A stretch of DNA of 64,000 nucleotides, taken from Bacteroidota bacterium. Its GTDB lineage: Bacteria > Bacteroidota > Bacteroidia > AKYH767-A > OLB10. Location of the stretch: the NCBI GenBank assembly GCA_023251535.1, contig JAHEYP010000007.1:38812-102811 (forward strand), read 5' to 3'. Below the pieces are notes generated by a model that was not told the origin of the DNA, searched no databases, and saw only the letters and a list, made by a program, of their open reading frames with translations. Positions within the stretch are counted from its first letter, which is position 1. Each line of letters begins with the position of its first letter. The translations under genes were made by a program, and so were the position numbers. Positions 9,291-17,885 of this stretch are shown in pieces.

Positions 9291-9695
9291 TTAGTGAATG
9301 CCTAAGCTGTTAAGCTCGTCGATGGAAATTGTAGGAGGCATTTCATTATTTAACAATTTTCGTTTTACCAATGCTCCTGCATTAGAAGCGTCACTCTCCG
9401 AATGAAATCCATGGTTACCTGAAATGGCGGGAATAGTAGGCTGATGTATCATCTTCTTGCCATTTACCATTATATCATAGCCATAACCGTTAGTAGCCAC
9501 ATCATTTTTAAAAACAATCACCTGGATTTGTGCTTGTGTGTCGGGGGATGCAGTAGCAATTGTATCAGTTGGAATAGAAGAACTGTCGGAGGAAACAATC
9601 ACCGAGTCGGCCGAAATGGCAACAACAGTGGATTCATTTTTAGAACCACAGGCACAACAAAAAAGAAGCCCGATGAAGGTTACTAATATTTTCAT
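9291..9695 (-). CDS. DUF4907 family lipoprotein
   Basis: A 134-residue protein with a lipobox signal (FCCAC, residues about 12-16) and a Ser/Asp/Thr-rich linker. The C-terminal domain shows YGYDIMVNGKKMIHQPTIPA, GNHGF and a SESDA...LVKRKL helix, which I recognise as the DUF4907 family, common in Bacteroidetes and of unknown function. It is probably tethered to the periplasmic or outer membrane. It lies downstream of the isomerase gene on the same strand, with a terminator-like hairpin between, so it is probably transcribed separately. Confidence 0.75.
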   Translation of the reverse strand: MKILVTFIGLLFCCACGSKNESTVVAISADSVIVSSDSSSIPTDTIATASPDTQAQIQVIVFKNDVATNGYGYDIMVNGKKMIHQPTIPAISGNHGFHSESDASNAGALVKRKLLNNEMPPTISIDELNSLGIH

Positions 9696-9713
9696 GCAAC
9701 AAGTATAAATAAA

Positions 9714-9740
9714 AAAAGGAATCTATTAAAGATTCCTTTT
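9714..9740 (-). terminator. Terminator downstream of the phosphosugar isomerase gene
   Basis: Arms 9714-9724 and 9730-9740 form an 11-bp stem with a 5-base loop. Read on the minus strand it is followed by T residues (A run at 9711-9717 on the plus strand), so it can end transcripts coming from 10757. Confidence 0.8.
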
Positions 9741-9773
9741 GAATATTATTTGCAAATTTCTAGTCGTTTAGCC

Positions 9774-10757
9774 TTAGATCTTCGAAAGTTCATTTTTCAA
9801 ATAATCGATTACGTTTACTTCGGTAGCATCGATATTTTTAATTTCAGCAATATACCAGCTTACCCAATCTCCTAAGTGAAGAAGGTAAATTGAGCGTTGT
9901 AATTGACTTGTTCCTTTCGAGTGAATTTCAATATAACCTGGAGCATATTTTTTAAATACTTCAGAGCAGATATCCATGCGCTTTTGAGTACGAGCATAAT
10001 CATCTTCACTTCTCAACATCAACACAACTGCATCGGGATGTGATTCTGTCCAGCCTACTAATTCATTGTGGTTCATTTCAGGCAATACATGATGCCAGCA
10101 TAACATCTTGCTGTTTTCGTTGATTTGCTGACGTAAACGAACCGCCACACCTTCATAACGTGCTTCGCAATAGATGATAGGCATTTTACCTACTAAACGT
10201 TCCGCAATGCTATATGCTTCTTTGCGAATAGCCTCTTGTTCTGATTCAAGTAAAGCTATTGTCTTTTGAAGATCTGCACGGAAAGCATTTCCGAGTAATC
10301 CGTAGCCTTCAAAAGCATAGAATAACTGCGTAAATGAATATCCGAAGCAAGAGCGTGGAGGCATTCCACCCGGAATGGTGATAGTATCACAATTATTTTC
10401 TTTAGCCATTGCAGCAATTTTACCTCCTGAAGTGATGCAACAGATTTTTGCACCTTTCTTCAAAGCAGCTTGCATAGCTTGAACTGTTTCTTCTGTATTT
10501 CCCGAATAAGAGCAGATCATAACAAGGGTATGAGCATCTACAAATTCAGGGATAAAATAATCCTTGTTAACGGTTACGGGAACTTTTAACTCTTTATCGG
10601 TAACCTGAGCCATAATGGATCCTCCGATACCTGAACCGCCAAGTCCAGTAATTAAAATATTACGGATAGGTTGTGCGGATGCAGTTAATTTTGCGTTTTC
10701 CCCAATGGAAATAGCCTCTTTCATTTGAGTCATGAAGTTGGCAATCAGATCTTTCAT
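9774..10757 (-). CDS. Bifunctional phosphoglucose/phosphomannose isomerase
   Basis: About 327 residues, the length of archaeal-type PGI/PMI enzymes that interconvert fructose-6-phosphate with glucose-6-phosphate and mannose-6-phosphate. Two SIS domains are present. The first shows ILITGLGGSGIGGSI and ICSYSGNTEET; IPGGMPPRS and the later WHHVLPEMNHNE supply active-site residues. Start choice: the frame is open to an ATG at 10817, but TATATTTG, a -7 promoter box, sits at 10793-10800 inside that extension. Translation therefore more likely starts at the ATG at 10757 (MKDLIANF) or 10763. It feeds hexose phosphates to central metabolism and sugar-nucleotide synthesis. Confidence 0.88.
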   Translation of the reverse strand: MKDLIANFMTQMKEAISIGENAKLTASAQPIRNILITGLGGSGIGGSIMAQVTDKELKVPVTVNKDYFIPEFVDAHTLVMICSYSGNTEETVQAMQAALKKGAKICCITSGGKIAAMAKENNCDTITIPGGMPPRSCFGYSFTQLFYAFEGYGLLGNAFRADLQKTIALLESEQEAIRKEAYSIAERLVGKMPIIYCEARYEGVAVRLRQQINENSKMLCWHHVLPEMNHNELVGWTESHPDAVVLMLRSEDDYARTQKRMDICSEVFKKYAPGYIEIHSKGTSQLQRSIYLLHLGDWVSWYIAEIKNIDATEVNVIDYLKNELSKI

Positions 10758-10792
10758 TAACATGTTAAAATGGTTCTTTAATTTCGGTGAGG

Positions 10793-10800
10793 CAAATATA
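10793..10800 (-). promoter_or_regulatory. -7 element TATATTTG for the isomerase gene
   Basis: On the minus strand this reads TATATTTG, an exact TAnnTTTG match, 30-36 bases upstream of the ATGs at 10757 and 10763. No clear -33 box is seen. It argues against the longer start at 10817. Confidence 0.5.
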
Positions 10801-10852
10801 CGTGTGAAGGCATCCATACGTTACAGTAAAACTATAATTTATACACGAGTTT

Positions 10853-11644
10853 ATGAAGATCATCAGGTTGATAATTCTGTTGCTGACGGTTACGCTTTTA
10901 GGAGGCTGTACCGACGAGAATGGGGCTTTTAATGTTTTTGATGTGCAAGAGGATGCCGACCTAGGCAAGCAATTTAATGAACAAATTCTGGCCGATCCGG
11001 GGCAATATCCTATCCTCGACCGCAAAGAAAACAGAGAATTATACAGCGATATTGATGGTTTAGTGAAGGAAATCTTGTCGTCGAAGGCTATTCAGCACCG
11101 AAATGACTTTAATTGGGAGGTGTTCATTATTGAAAACGACACTACCCTAAATGCTTTCGCCACTCCTGGAGGCTATGTTTATGTATACACCGGACTTATC
11201 AAGTACCTCGATAGTAAGGATCAGTTGGCGGGGGTACTAGGGCATGAAATAGCGCATGCCGATTTAAGGCATAGCACTGAACAATTAACCAAATCGTATG
11301 GGCTAGGGCTAATCATCAAGTTTTTCTTTGGTGATAATGGAACGCTAGCGAATATGGCCGGCAGCTTAGTGGGATTGCAATTTAGTAGAGAAGACGAAAC
11401 CGAAGCCGATATGCAAAGTGTAGTATATCTTTACGACACCCAATACGATCCTCGAGGCGTAGCACGATTCTTTGAAAAGATGGAAGCCCAAGGTGAGACC
11501 TTAGGGCCACTAGTGTTTTTGAGTACACATCCGAATCCCGAGAATCGTGTCGACAAAATCATGCTCAAATGGAAAGAGTTGGGAGCTAAGAAGGGTATTT
11601 CAGATAAAGAAGGATATGCCGAAATAAAAAAACTGCTGCCATAA
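10853..11644 (+). CDS. M48 family metallopeptidase, lipoprotein
   Basis: A 263-residue zinc peptidase of the BepA/LoiP type. A lipoprotein signal ends at LLGGC (residues about 15-19). The zinc motif HEIAH is at residues 131-135 and the third ligand is E184 in the ETEAD motif. These periplasmic enzymes degrade misassembled outer-membrane proteins; the size without a TPR tail is closer to LoiP than BepA. It is divergent from the isomerase gene across a spacing of under 100 bases. Confidence 0.9.
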   Translation: MKIIRLIILLLTVTLLGGCTDENGAFNVFDVQEDADLGKQFNEQILADPGQYPILDRKENRELYSDIDGLVKEILSSKAIQHRNDFNWEVFIIENDTTLNAFATPGGYVYVYTGLIKYLDSKDQLAGVLGHEIAHADLRHSTEQLTKSYGLGLIIKFFFGDNGTLANMAGSLVGLQFSREDETEADMQSVVYLYDTQYDPRGVARFFEKMEAQGETLGPLVFLSTHPNPENRVDKIMLKWKELGAKKGISDKEGYAEIKKLLP

Positions 11645-11734
11645 GCAGCAGGATTCAGGAGATTACCGGAGGCGCGATTGAAAATGGTTCTTAAGAAAAA
11701 GGGTTGGAGTCAAACTTACGCGAAAGGGATCGGC

Positions 11735-12625
11735 TTAAGGGAAACGTAACGAGCGCACTTTTTGCTGGTGTTGGTAAAACACCCCCAGTAATACTTCCTG
11801 CCTGAATTGCAAATGGCTATTGTAATCAGGTTCGAAAAAAACTTTAGTGTCAAAACGCAACTCCATAACTTTTAAGAAGTGAAGTGCTACACGATTTTGT
11901 AGGTCTACATGAACACCTTGCTTGTTAAAACCATTGGCAAAAACTCTCGATTGATTTCGCCAAACAAGTAGGTCTTTGAAATAACTCTCGTTAATCATAA
12001 ATTGAACGCTAAGCCCATATTCACTCTGAATATAGCTGTGCTTAGTAACAAGTAAATTCTTTTCGTCAGGTTGATGATACAATCCGTTTCGAGGTATAGT
12101 AGCGATTTTAATAGTAGCAAGAGATCCTGAAAAAGAAGAGTTCTTCCAAAAGTTTTTATTCCAACCGTAAGAGTATTCAACACGTGCGGGGTTGAAGAAC
12201 CCTTCGATCCAAATGTTTTTCTCCTGACCATCAATTATTGTCTTGTCCCATAGGTTCAGCCACCGAGATGTTACATATAACATATGGGAAGTTTCCCATT
12301 TTTTTTCTGATGTTTTATTCCACTGTAATTGAAGCTTGAAAAAATCACTGCCGATAACCCATATGCTATCGATAAAATGTAAATAGCTGATCTCTGTTCG
12401 AAACACATGTTGAAAGTTAATCTTCGAGTTTGTTTTCCCTCTATAAACGACATCACTTAATCCTTGAAACGAAAGTGTAGAGTAATGATTGTTATTTCCA
12501 CTATTTTCTTGTGCATATGCAGCAGTAAGACTACTCGATAACCATAACTCTGATGAGTCAGGCACAAGTTGTGCATTTACAGCATGCGAAACCAGAATAA
12601 ATATCAATAGCAGTATTGCTTTCAT
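11735..12625 (-). CDS. Secreted beta-rich protein, DUF3078-like
   Basis: A 296-residue protein with a 19-residue signal peptide ending in VNAQ. The rest alternates aromatic and polar residues in strands typical of an outer-membrane barrel (SSLTAAYAQENSGN, KINFQHVFRTEISYLHF, LQFRQEVLLGVFYQ). The layout is close to DUF3078 proteins, but I am not certain of the family. Predicted location is the outer membrane. It is monocistronic, with a long gene-free stretch on its upstream side. Confidence 0.65.
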   Translation of the reverse strand: MKAILLLIFILVSHAVNAQLVPDSSELWLSSSLTAAYAQENSGNNNHYSTLSFQGLSDVVYRGKTNSKINFQHVFRTEISYLHFIDSIWVIGSDFFKLQLQWNKTSEKKWETSHMLYVTSRWLNLWDKTIIDGQEKNIWIEGFFNPARVEYSYGWNKNFWKNSSFSGSLATIKIATIPRNGLYHQPDEKNLLVTKHSYIQSEYGLSVQFMINESYFKDLLVWRNQSRVFANGFNKQGVHVDLQNRVALHFLKVMELRFDTKVFFEPDYNSHLQFRQEVLLGVFYQHQQKVRSLRFP

Positions 12626-13187
12626 TCAACAGTGTTTATAGTACATTACAGGCATAGCAATTCCGGTCTCTGTAAGAGATGTTTTTTTGCACAGCAGATT
12701 TAATCTGCTGTTAAGAGAACAATAACATAACTGTCTTATACGGCCATTTTACAGAATGGCGATAAAGTAGCCTTGGCGCTGTAATTCTACAGCCAAATAA
12801 GAATTTATATCATCAACTTTAGTCAATGTTATAATAGTTGCAGGATGGTTAACGGAAGGGTCCCTCTTCTTCTCGTTTAGTTTTTTCCGTATTACGGCAC
12901 GGATTATTATTTTATACTCTTATAGGTTCGTTACTTATAAAATAACATCGAAAAACGATCAGAACTCTATGCTGCGAATATATATTGTTTAGTAAATGCG
13001 CCCAAATATATTTAATCTTCATTTTCGAACGAAATGTTAATAACCTGTGCAATTATTTACAATGTAAAACAAAACAAGAGGGATTATTCGTTTTTGTTGG
13101 TGAAATTATTTTCACCCATTTAATTAAGCAGATTAATAAAAAAAGGCACTTCGATAGAAGTGCCTTTTGCAATAAAATCATATTATA
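12626..13187. other. Gene-free 560-bp stretch with a series of short palindromes
   Basis: I see no convincing gene here. The stretch holds inverted repeats at 12691-12711 (stem of 9), 12743-12760 (stem of 6), 12778-12793 (stem of 6), 12887-12897 and 13099-13116 (stem of 7), followed by the terminator at 13141-13168. None of the first four has a T run, so they do not look like terminators. They may be intergenic repeat palindromes or parts of a structured RNA. Confidence 0.6.
13141..13168 (-). terminator. Terminator after the delta-60 repeat gene
   Basis: Arms 13141-13152 and 13157-13168 make a perfect 12-bp stem with a 4-base loop. The A run before it (13138-13144) becomes a T tail on the minus strand. 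It lies 20 bases past the stop at 13188. Confidence 0.88.
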
Positions 13188-14738
13188 TTAATCGTATTTA
13201 ACGAATTTTGAAGCAGTTGCCGTTCCTTTTTCTTTAATCAAATACACTCCGGCAGGAAGGGTTTCAATATTGACTTTGTTTATACCTAACGTTGCTGTAA
13301 GCTGTTTCAATAGTTGTCCTTCAGTATTTAATATTTCTACAATAGTTTCTCTCTTGCAGTTTAACGTAATAAAGTTAGATGCAGGATTCGGATAAACCGC
13401 ATTTATAAAACTTGATTCATTAATTGATATTCCTGAAACAACAGTTACTGGCTTTAATAATAGCATTTCAATATCTTCATTAATTGCACTAGAGAGCACT
13501 CCAGTTCCATTGATGAATATTCTTCCATCAGATAATAGTAGCATGTTGTTTGCTTCGTCATCAACATTTCCAGTTGCAACTGGCACTTGCACATAGCCTG
13601 TACCGTTAAATGTTAAATCGACTGTCCCAGTTGAATCTAAACGCGCAGCATAAAAATTTAATCCCGTGCTTGAATTATCAATTGACCCTCCAAAAACGAT
13701 TTTCCCATCAGGTGCAATAGCCATCCCTGTAACGGTTGTTGTTAATCCTGCAACCATGTAAATTTTGCTTCCTATTAGATTAAAACTTGTATCAAACGCT
13801 CCGTTTGGTAATAAGCGTACTATCGCAGCAGAAGAGCCTCCTGAAGTGCCTCCTAAGACAATTCTATTCATGCTGTCAAGTGCTAAACAATATACATCAG
13901 AACTAGAGCCTACCGTTGTAAGTTGACGATAACCGGTACTATTGAAGGTAAGGTCGTATGCTCCTGTACTATCGATACGTGCCACAAACATTTTTCCACC
14001 TGCAGTTCCAGCGAAAACAATTTTTCCGTCGGGTTGAACGGCTATTCCTGTTCCGAATTCTGCAGCTCCAGTCGGATTAAATAATTTTTTCCCATCTGTA
14101 TCAAATGTGGGATCTAATTGTCCTGCAGATGTTACTTTAACAATTACAAAATCGTTATCGAGTGGTGTGCCTCCTGTTCTAGTAGCTCCTGTCAGATATA
14201 TATTTCCTGTGGCATCCATTGTAAATGCATTTGCTTCATCCGGTTGAGTTCCTCCACCTGTCATATCAACAAATAATACTCCTGTACTGTTGAATGTATT
14301 ATCGATGTGTCCGGTTGAATCCAAACGGCACACCATCAAATCTTGGCTACTACCACTTACCGATCTTCCTGTATTTACTGCAACGAATCGACCTAGTTCA
14401 TCTTGCTTTACTACGGGAGTTTGTCCTCCAATAGATCCTTGATTTCCCATGCTCACTTTTGTTACTCCATTAGTGCCGAATGTACTATCAATAACTCCGG
14501 TTAGTTTAAATCTTGCAAAACATAATTCGAATGAACCTGTTCCAGTATTTTTACTTAGCCCGACAATAACAATTTTGCCGTCATCTTGAACAAGAGATCC
14601 AAAACTACGATCTATGTTATTAAAGAAATTATAGGTTTTTTTACCTGTTGAATTGAATGTTGAATCAGGCACATACGATTGCGATTTGCTAATCGTGACA
14701 TTTAATACTAAGAGGAATAAGAGGAAACTTTTTTTCAT
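13188..14738 (-). CDS. Delta-60 repeat beta-propeller protein, T9SS type A
   Basis: A 516-residue secreted protein. Signal peptide residues 1-19. Residues about 22-430 hold seven or more delta-60 (DUF5122/TIGR02608) repeats of about 55-60 residues, recognised by recurring D-x-TFN-x-TG, QPDGKIVFAG and ARIDSTG phrases. They should fold as a beta-propeller-like surface domain. The last 75 residues (VYPNPASNF to KFVKYD) are a T9SS type A sorting domain. The gene starts 14 bases after the M1 peptidase gene and is probably in the same transcript. Function is unknown. Confidence 0.9.
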   Translation of the reverse strand: MKKSFLLFLLVLNVTISKSQSYVPDSTFNSTGKKTYNFFNNIDRSFGSLVQDDGKIVIVGLSKNTGTGSFELCFARFKLTGVIDSTFGTNGVTKVSMGNQGSIGGQTPVVKQDELGRFVAVNTGRSVSGSSQDLMVCRLDSTGHIDNTFNSTGVLFVDMTGGGTQPDEANAFTMDATGNIYLTGATRTGGTPLDNDFVIVKVTSAGQLDPTFDTDGKKLFNPTGAAEFGTGIAVQPDGKIVFAGTAGGKMFVARIDSTGAYDLTFNSTGYRQLTTVGSSSDVYCLALDSMNRIVLGGTSGGSSAAIVRLLPNGAFDTSFNLIGSKIYMVAGLTTTVTGMAIAPDGKIVFGGSIDNSSTGLNFYAARLDSTGTVDLTFNGTGYVQVPVATGNVDDEANNMLLLSDGRIFINGTGVLSSAINEDIEMLLLKPVTVVSGISINESSFINAVYPNPASNFITLNCKRETIVEILNTEGQLLKQLTATLGINKVNIETLPAGVYLIKEKGTATASKFVKYD

Positions 14739-14752
14739 AATGTGTAAGGTTG

Positions 14753-16609
14753 TTATTTTAACATGTCATCAATTGTTTGCATAGTTACGGCATGATACCC
14801 GGAGCGAGCTTTTACATAAATTGCTTTCGCCATTTCTTTTCCTTCTGGAGTAGCAATCATCGCTTCGAATAATGGCCTAACAAATTTTCTTCTTCCTACA
14901 TGACATAAAAATTCATCGAGTGCTTTATATCCTTCTTTGTATTGGCTGTTGATTGTATGCAACAACCAATCACATTTTATCTCAGCGTTTCCTGAGGCTG
15001 TGAAATGGAATGCCGCATCTAAATCTTTCATTTGCTTCTCCTCCATTTTCTCCGGCAATTGTCGAAGGAAGTATAACCATTGATGTGTATTCCATCCTTC
15101 TACTACTAAATCTTTTGCAGGTGTTCCTTTTTTAAATTGCTCTGCTGCAGTGCCTGCCATATCGAGTGCTTTAGATGTAATCACCGGACAATTTGCAGGT
15201 AATCCCGGACCAAACACCCAAGCATCAATATTGATTTTTGATTTTAATGCAGCATCGTCATGTATCAATTCTTTATTTAAGTAATCGAGGAATACATCTG
15301 TAGTAATACTCTGAAATGCATGCTCTGCGAAATACTTCTTAAGAAACGCATCCCACTTCTCACGACCTACAGCCATCTCAATAGTAGTAAGGAAAAACCT
15401 TCCTTTTTCATAAGCGATATCACTCATGCCATCATCTGGATCACGGTCTTTTAAGTTTAAATAAAGATGTGAATCCGGATTTTTATCTCCCAATTCTTTA
15501 ATTGTATTTTCAAGTTCTCCTTTGCTTAAAACGGTTAGCATATCGGCATAATCTTTACCGTATAACTTCTCCATGATGCGCGTTTCAAAGTATACCGTAA
15601 ATCCTTCATTCAACCAGAAGTCATCCCATGTTGCATTCGTTACTAAATTCCCACTCCAGCTATGCGCTAACTCATGCGCAATAAGTGATACTAATGAACG
15701 ATCTCCCGCGAGGATGGTAGGTGTGGCAAAGGTGATACGCGGATTTTCCATTCCTCCGAAAGGAAAACTTGGAGGCAACACTAAAACGTCGTAACGGCCC
15801 CATGCATATGGGCCATATAATTCTTCTGCTGCTGCAATCATTTTTGGAAGGTCAATAAATTCATTAGCAGCTTTATCTAATGTTACTGGCTCTGCAAATA
15901 CACCACTACGATTGTCGTAGGCATGGAATTTGAAGTTTCCTACTGCCAATGCCATCAAGTAAGAAGGAATTGCTTGAGGCATGTTGAAATTGTATTTCCC
16001 ATCGGCATGTAAAACAGTATCGTTTTCTGCACTCATTACGGCCATTAAATCTGGGGGACAAGTAATCGTTGCGCTATAGGTAAAACGTACTCCCGGACTA
16101 TCTTGTAACGGAATCCATGTTCGAGCTAAAATCGCTTGACTTTGCGTGAATAAGAAAGGCGTTTTTCCACCAGCCGTTTGTTCAGGACTTAACCATTGAA
16201 CTGCCGCAGCATCAGGAGATGTTGAATATTTAACTCTCACTTTTTTAGTGGTTGGTTTTATCGCAATCGCTAAATCACTTCCTAAAAATTCAACAGGCTT
16301 TCCTAGTTCGAATGATGTTGGCATATTATCATCGAGCCAAACTGAATCGATGGTTAAGTCGCGTGTGTCGAGGTGGAGGGTATTTACTTTTCCTAAATTA
16401 TCAATTGATAATTCAGCATATCCCGATAGTTGCTTCGAGGCAAAATCAACGTTTAAGTCGAGTTTAAGATGTTTCACTACCGCTTCTTCCGGCTTGGCGA
16501 AAGAGTGATGATCGATGTTATGCATAGTCTTTTCTACGTTTTTCTGTTTTGGATGACAGGCGGAAAACACACTAATCACAAGTGCCGCCGATAATATGGA
16601 TTTGAACAT
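14753..16609 (-). CDS. M1 family metallopeptidase (leukotriene A4 hydrolase-like aminopeptidase), lipoprotein
   Basis: A 618-residue zinc aminopeptidase of LTA4-hydrolase length. The N-terminal signal ends at a lipobox (VFSAC, residues about 14-18). The substrate-anchoring GGMEN motif is at 285-289, the zinc motif HELAH at 312-316 and the third ligand E335 in NEGFT. A C-terminal helical domain (about 470-618) matches the LTA4H arrangement. As a periplasmic or surface lipoprotein it would trim amino acids from peptides. It leads a two-gene unit with the delta-60 repeat protein. Confidence 0.92.
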   Translation of the reverse strand: MFKSILSAALVISVFSACHPKQKNVEKTMHNIDHHSFAKPEEAVVKHLKLDLNVDFASKQLSGYAELSIDNLGKVNTLHLDTRDLTIDSVWLDDNMPTSFELGKPVEFLGSDLAIAIKPTTKKVRVKYSTSPDAAAVQWLSPEQTAGGKTPFLFTQSQAILARTWIPLQDSPGVRFTYSATITCPPDLMAVMSAENDTVLHADGKYNFNMPQAIPSYLMALAVGNFKFHAYDNRSGVFAEPVTLDKAANEFIDLPKMIAAAEELYGPYAWGRYDVLVLPPSFPFGGMENPRITFATPTILAGDRSLVSLIAHELAHSWSGNLVTNATWDDFWLNEGFTVYFETRIMEKLYGKDYADMLTVLSKGELENTIKELGDKNPDSHLYLNLKDRDPDDGMSDIAYEKGRFFLTTIEMAVGREKWDAFLKKYFAEHAFQSITTDVFLDYLNKELIHDDAALKSKINIDAWVFGPGLPANCPVITSKALDMAGTAAEQFKKGTPAKDLVVEGWNTHQWLYFLRQLPEKMEEKQMKDLDAAFHFTASGNAEIKCDWLLHTINSQYKEGYKALDEFLCHVGRRKFVRPLFEAMIATPEGKEMAKAIYVKARSGYHAVTMQTIDDMLK

Positions 16610-16708
16610 TGTAGTGTTTACAGGTTGCGTGTAAAACTAAATAGAATACCGTTTCAAACCTTTAAGTTCGTAGCTGTAAAGAAGGATTTTCCTCCACAGC
16701 CCTTGTTA

Positions 16709-17437
16709 ATGAAAAAACAATTTGTTGATCGCACTAAAAAGTTCCTGAAAAGGAGCTCAATTGTTGCCGGTGTTATCTTCTTTCTGATTTTAGGTTTTGC
16801 CTTTACAACGGGTCCTTTTTACTTGTATAATTGGCTAGGTCAATCAGTTAGCGAATATCATTTTACCCCCAAACATATTATAATTATGGGTGGATCAGGG
16901 TACCCTAGCGAGTCGGCAATGATGCGTAGCTTTTATGCTGCAAAGCTTGCTAAAGAATTTCCGGGTAGCGATGTTTACGTCACTCAACCGGCAGCTGATT
17001 ATGTAGAAGTGCTTAAAACCGATGCTTACGGCATCATGACCGACTTAATGGAACGTGATATCGACAGCAGTAGGATTTATCTCGAAACAAGAGGAAAAAA
17101 CACAAGAGAAGAAGCACTAAATGTGATTGTAATGCGTCCTGAAATTGTGAATGAGCCGTGTGTAATTGTTACGAGCCCGGAGCATATGCGTCGGTCAATC
17201 CTTACTTTTCGAAAGGCCGGATTTAAACTCTTAGGCGGACAATCTACATTTAATGCGTCAGGTCCTCAACAACTCGAATACCACGACAAAAACTTGGGCG
17301 GAAGGAACATCCCTTTGCCAGAAGTTGGCGAGAGTATCCAGCTCCGCTACCAGTTCTGGAACCATTTGAGATACCAAGTTATCTGTTACAGAGAGCTTTT
17401 TGCCTTGTTCTGGTACAAAGTTAGGGGCTGGGCTTAG
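16709..17437 (+). CDS. YdcF/SanA-type DUF218 membrane protein
   Basis: About 242 residues. A basic N-terminus and one membrane segment (about 17-42) are followed by a periplasmic DUF218 domain with HIIIMGGSGYPSESAMMRS, SSRIYLETRGKNTREEALN and CVIVTSPEHMRRS. This fold is seen in SanA and ElyC, proteins connected with envelope integrity or polyprenol carriers. The frame is open back to a TTG at 16625, but the ATG at 16709 gives a normal N-terminus and is preferred. It is divergent from the M1 peptidase gene. Confidence 0.82.
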   Translation: MKKQFVDRTKKFLKRSSIVAGVIFFLILGFAFTTGPFYLYNWLGQSVSEYHFTPKHIIIMGGSGYPSESAMMRSFYAAKLAKEFPGSDVYVTQPAADYVEVLKTDAYGIMTDLMERDIDSSRIYLETRGKNTREEALNVIVMRPEIVNEPCVIVTSPEHMRRSILTFRKAGFKLLGGQSTFNASGPQQLEYHDKNLGGRNIPLPEVGESIQLRYQFWNHLRYQVICYRELFALFWYKVRGWA

Positions 17438-17445
17438 AATTGAAT

Positions 17446-17453
17446 TACATTTG
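17446..17453 (+). promoter_or_regulatory. -7 element TACATTTG
   Basis: An exact TAnnTTTG match 33 bases before the cytochrome-like lipoprotein ATG at 17486, with no clear -33 box. Confidence 0.4.
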
Positions 17454-17485
17454 TCTTATCTTAGTATACCGTTACAATCATCATA

Positions 17486-17866
17486 ATGACCAAATTCTTC
17501 AAATATTTAATTTTTCCGGTGATGCTGCTCGTGGTAATATCAGGGTGCGTAAAAGATAAATACGAACCTGCTGTTACCAATAATCAATGTGATACTACTT
17601 ACTATGCTCGTGAAATTAAACCGATAATAGTAGCTAATTGTGCTATCAGCGGTTGCCACGACGGACATCAATCTACTCCCAACTTCAACAGTTTCATAGA
17701 GTTAAAGGCTGTTATTGAAGAAGATGATAACGGAGAGTCCGAATTGATGCACCGATTAGAACTCCCTTTAAGCGACCCTTTACATATGCCGGTCGATGGA
17801 AGGCTGACGCATGATGAGCAGGATAAAATCGAAGAATGGATCGATAACGGATATATTGGTTGCTAA
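17486..17866 (+). CDS. Small cytochrome-c-like lipoprotein (CX4CH)
   Basis: A 126-residue lipoprotein with lipobox VISGC. The motif CAISGCH (residues about 52-58) is a CX4CH heme-attachment variant found in Planctomycete/Bacteroidetes cytochrome-like domains. DPLHMPVDGRLTHDEQDKIEEWI near the end provides a downstream Met and the typical C-terminal helix. Heme binding is inferred, not shown. It lies 19 bases upstream of a DUF5777 barrel gene, and the two are probably co-transcribed, suggesting an electron-transfer lipoprotein working with an outer-membrane partner. Confidence 0.78.
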   Translation: MTKFFKYLIFPVMLLVVISGCVKDKYEPAVTNNQCDTTYYAREIKPIIVANCAISGCHDGHQSTPNFNSFIELKAVIEEDDNGESELMHRLELPLSDPLHMPVDGRLTHDEQDKIEEWIDNGYIGC

Positions 17867-17885
17867 ATAGTTTTTTCAGACTTTT

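Noticed and set aside
11634-11652. Terminator at the end of the M48 peptidase gene
   Set aside because: A 6-bp ctgctg/cagcag stem overlaps the stop codon but has no T tail.
12985-13191. 68-codon plus-strand frame
   Set aside because: AT-rich, with no recognisable domain, and it spans a terminator of the opposite-strand gene.
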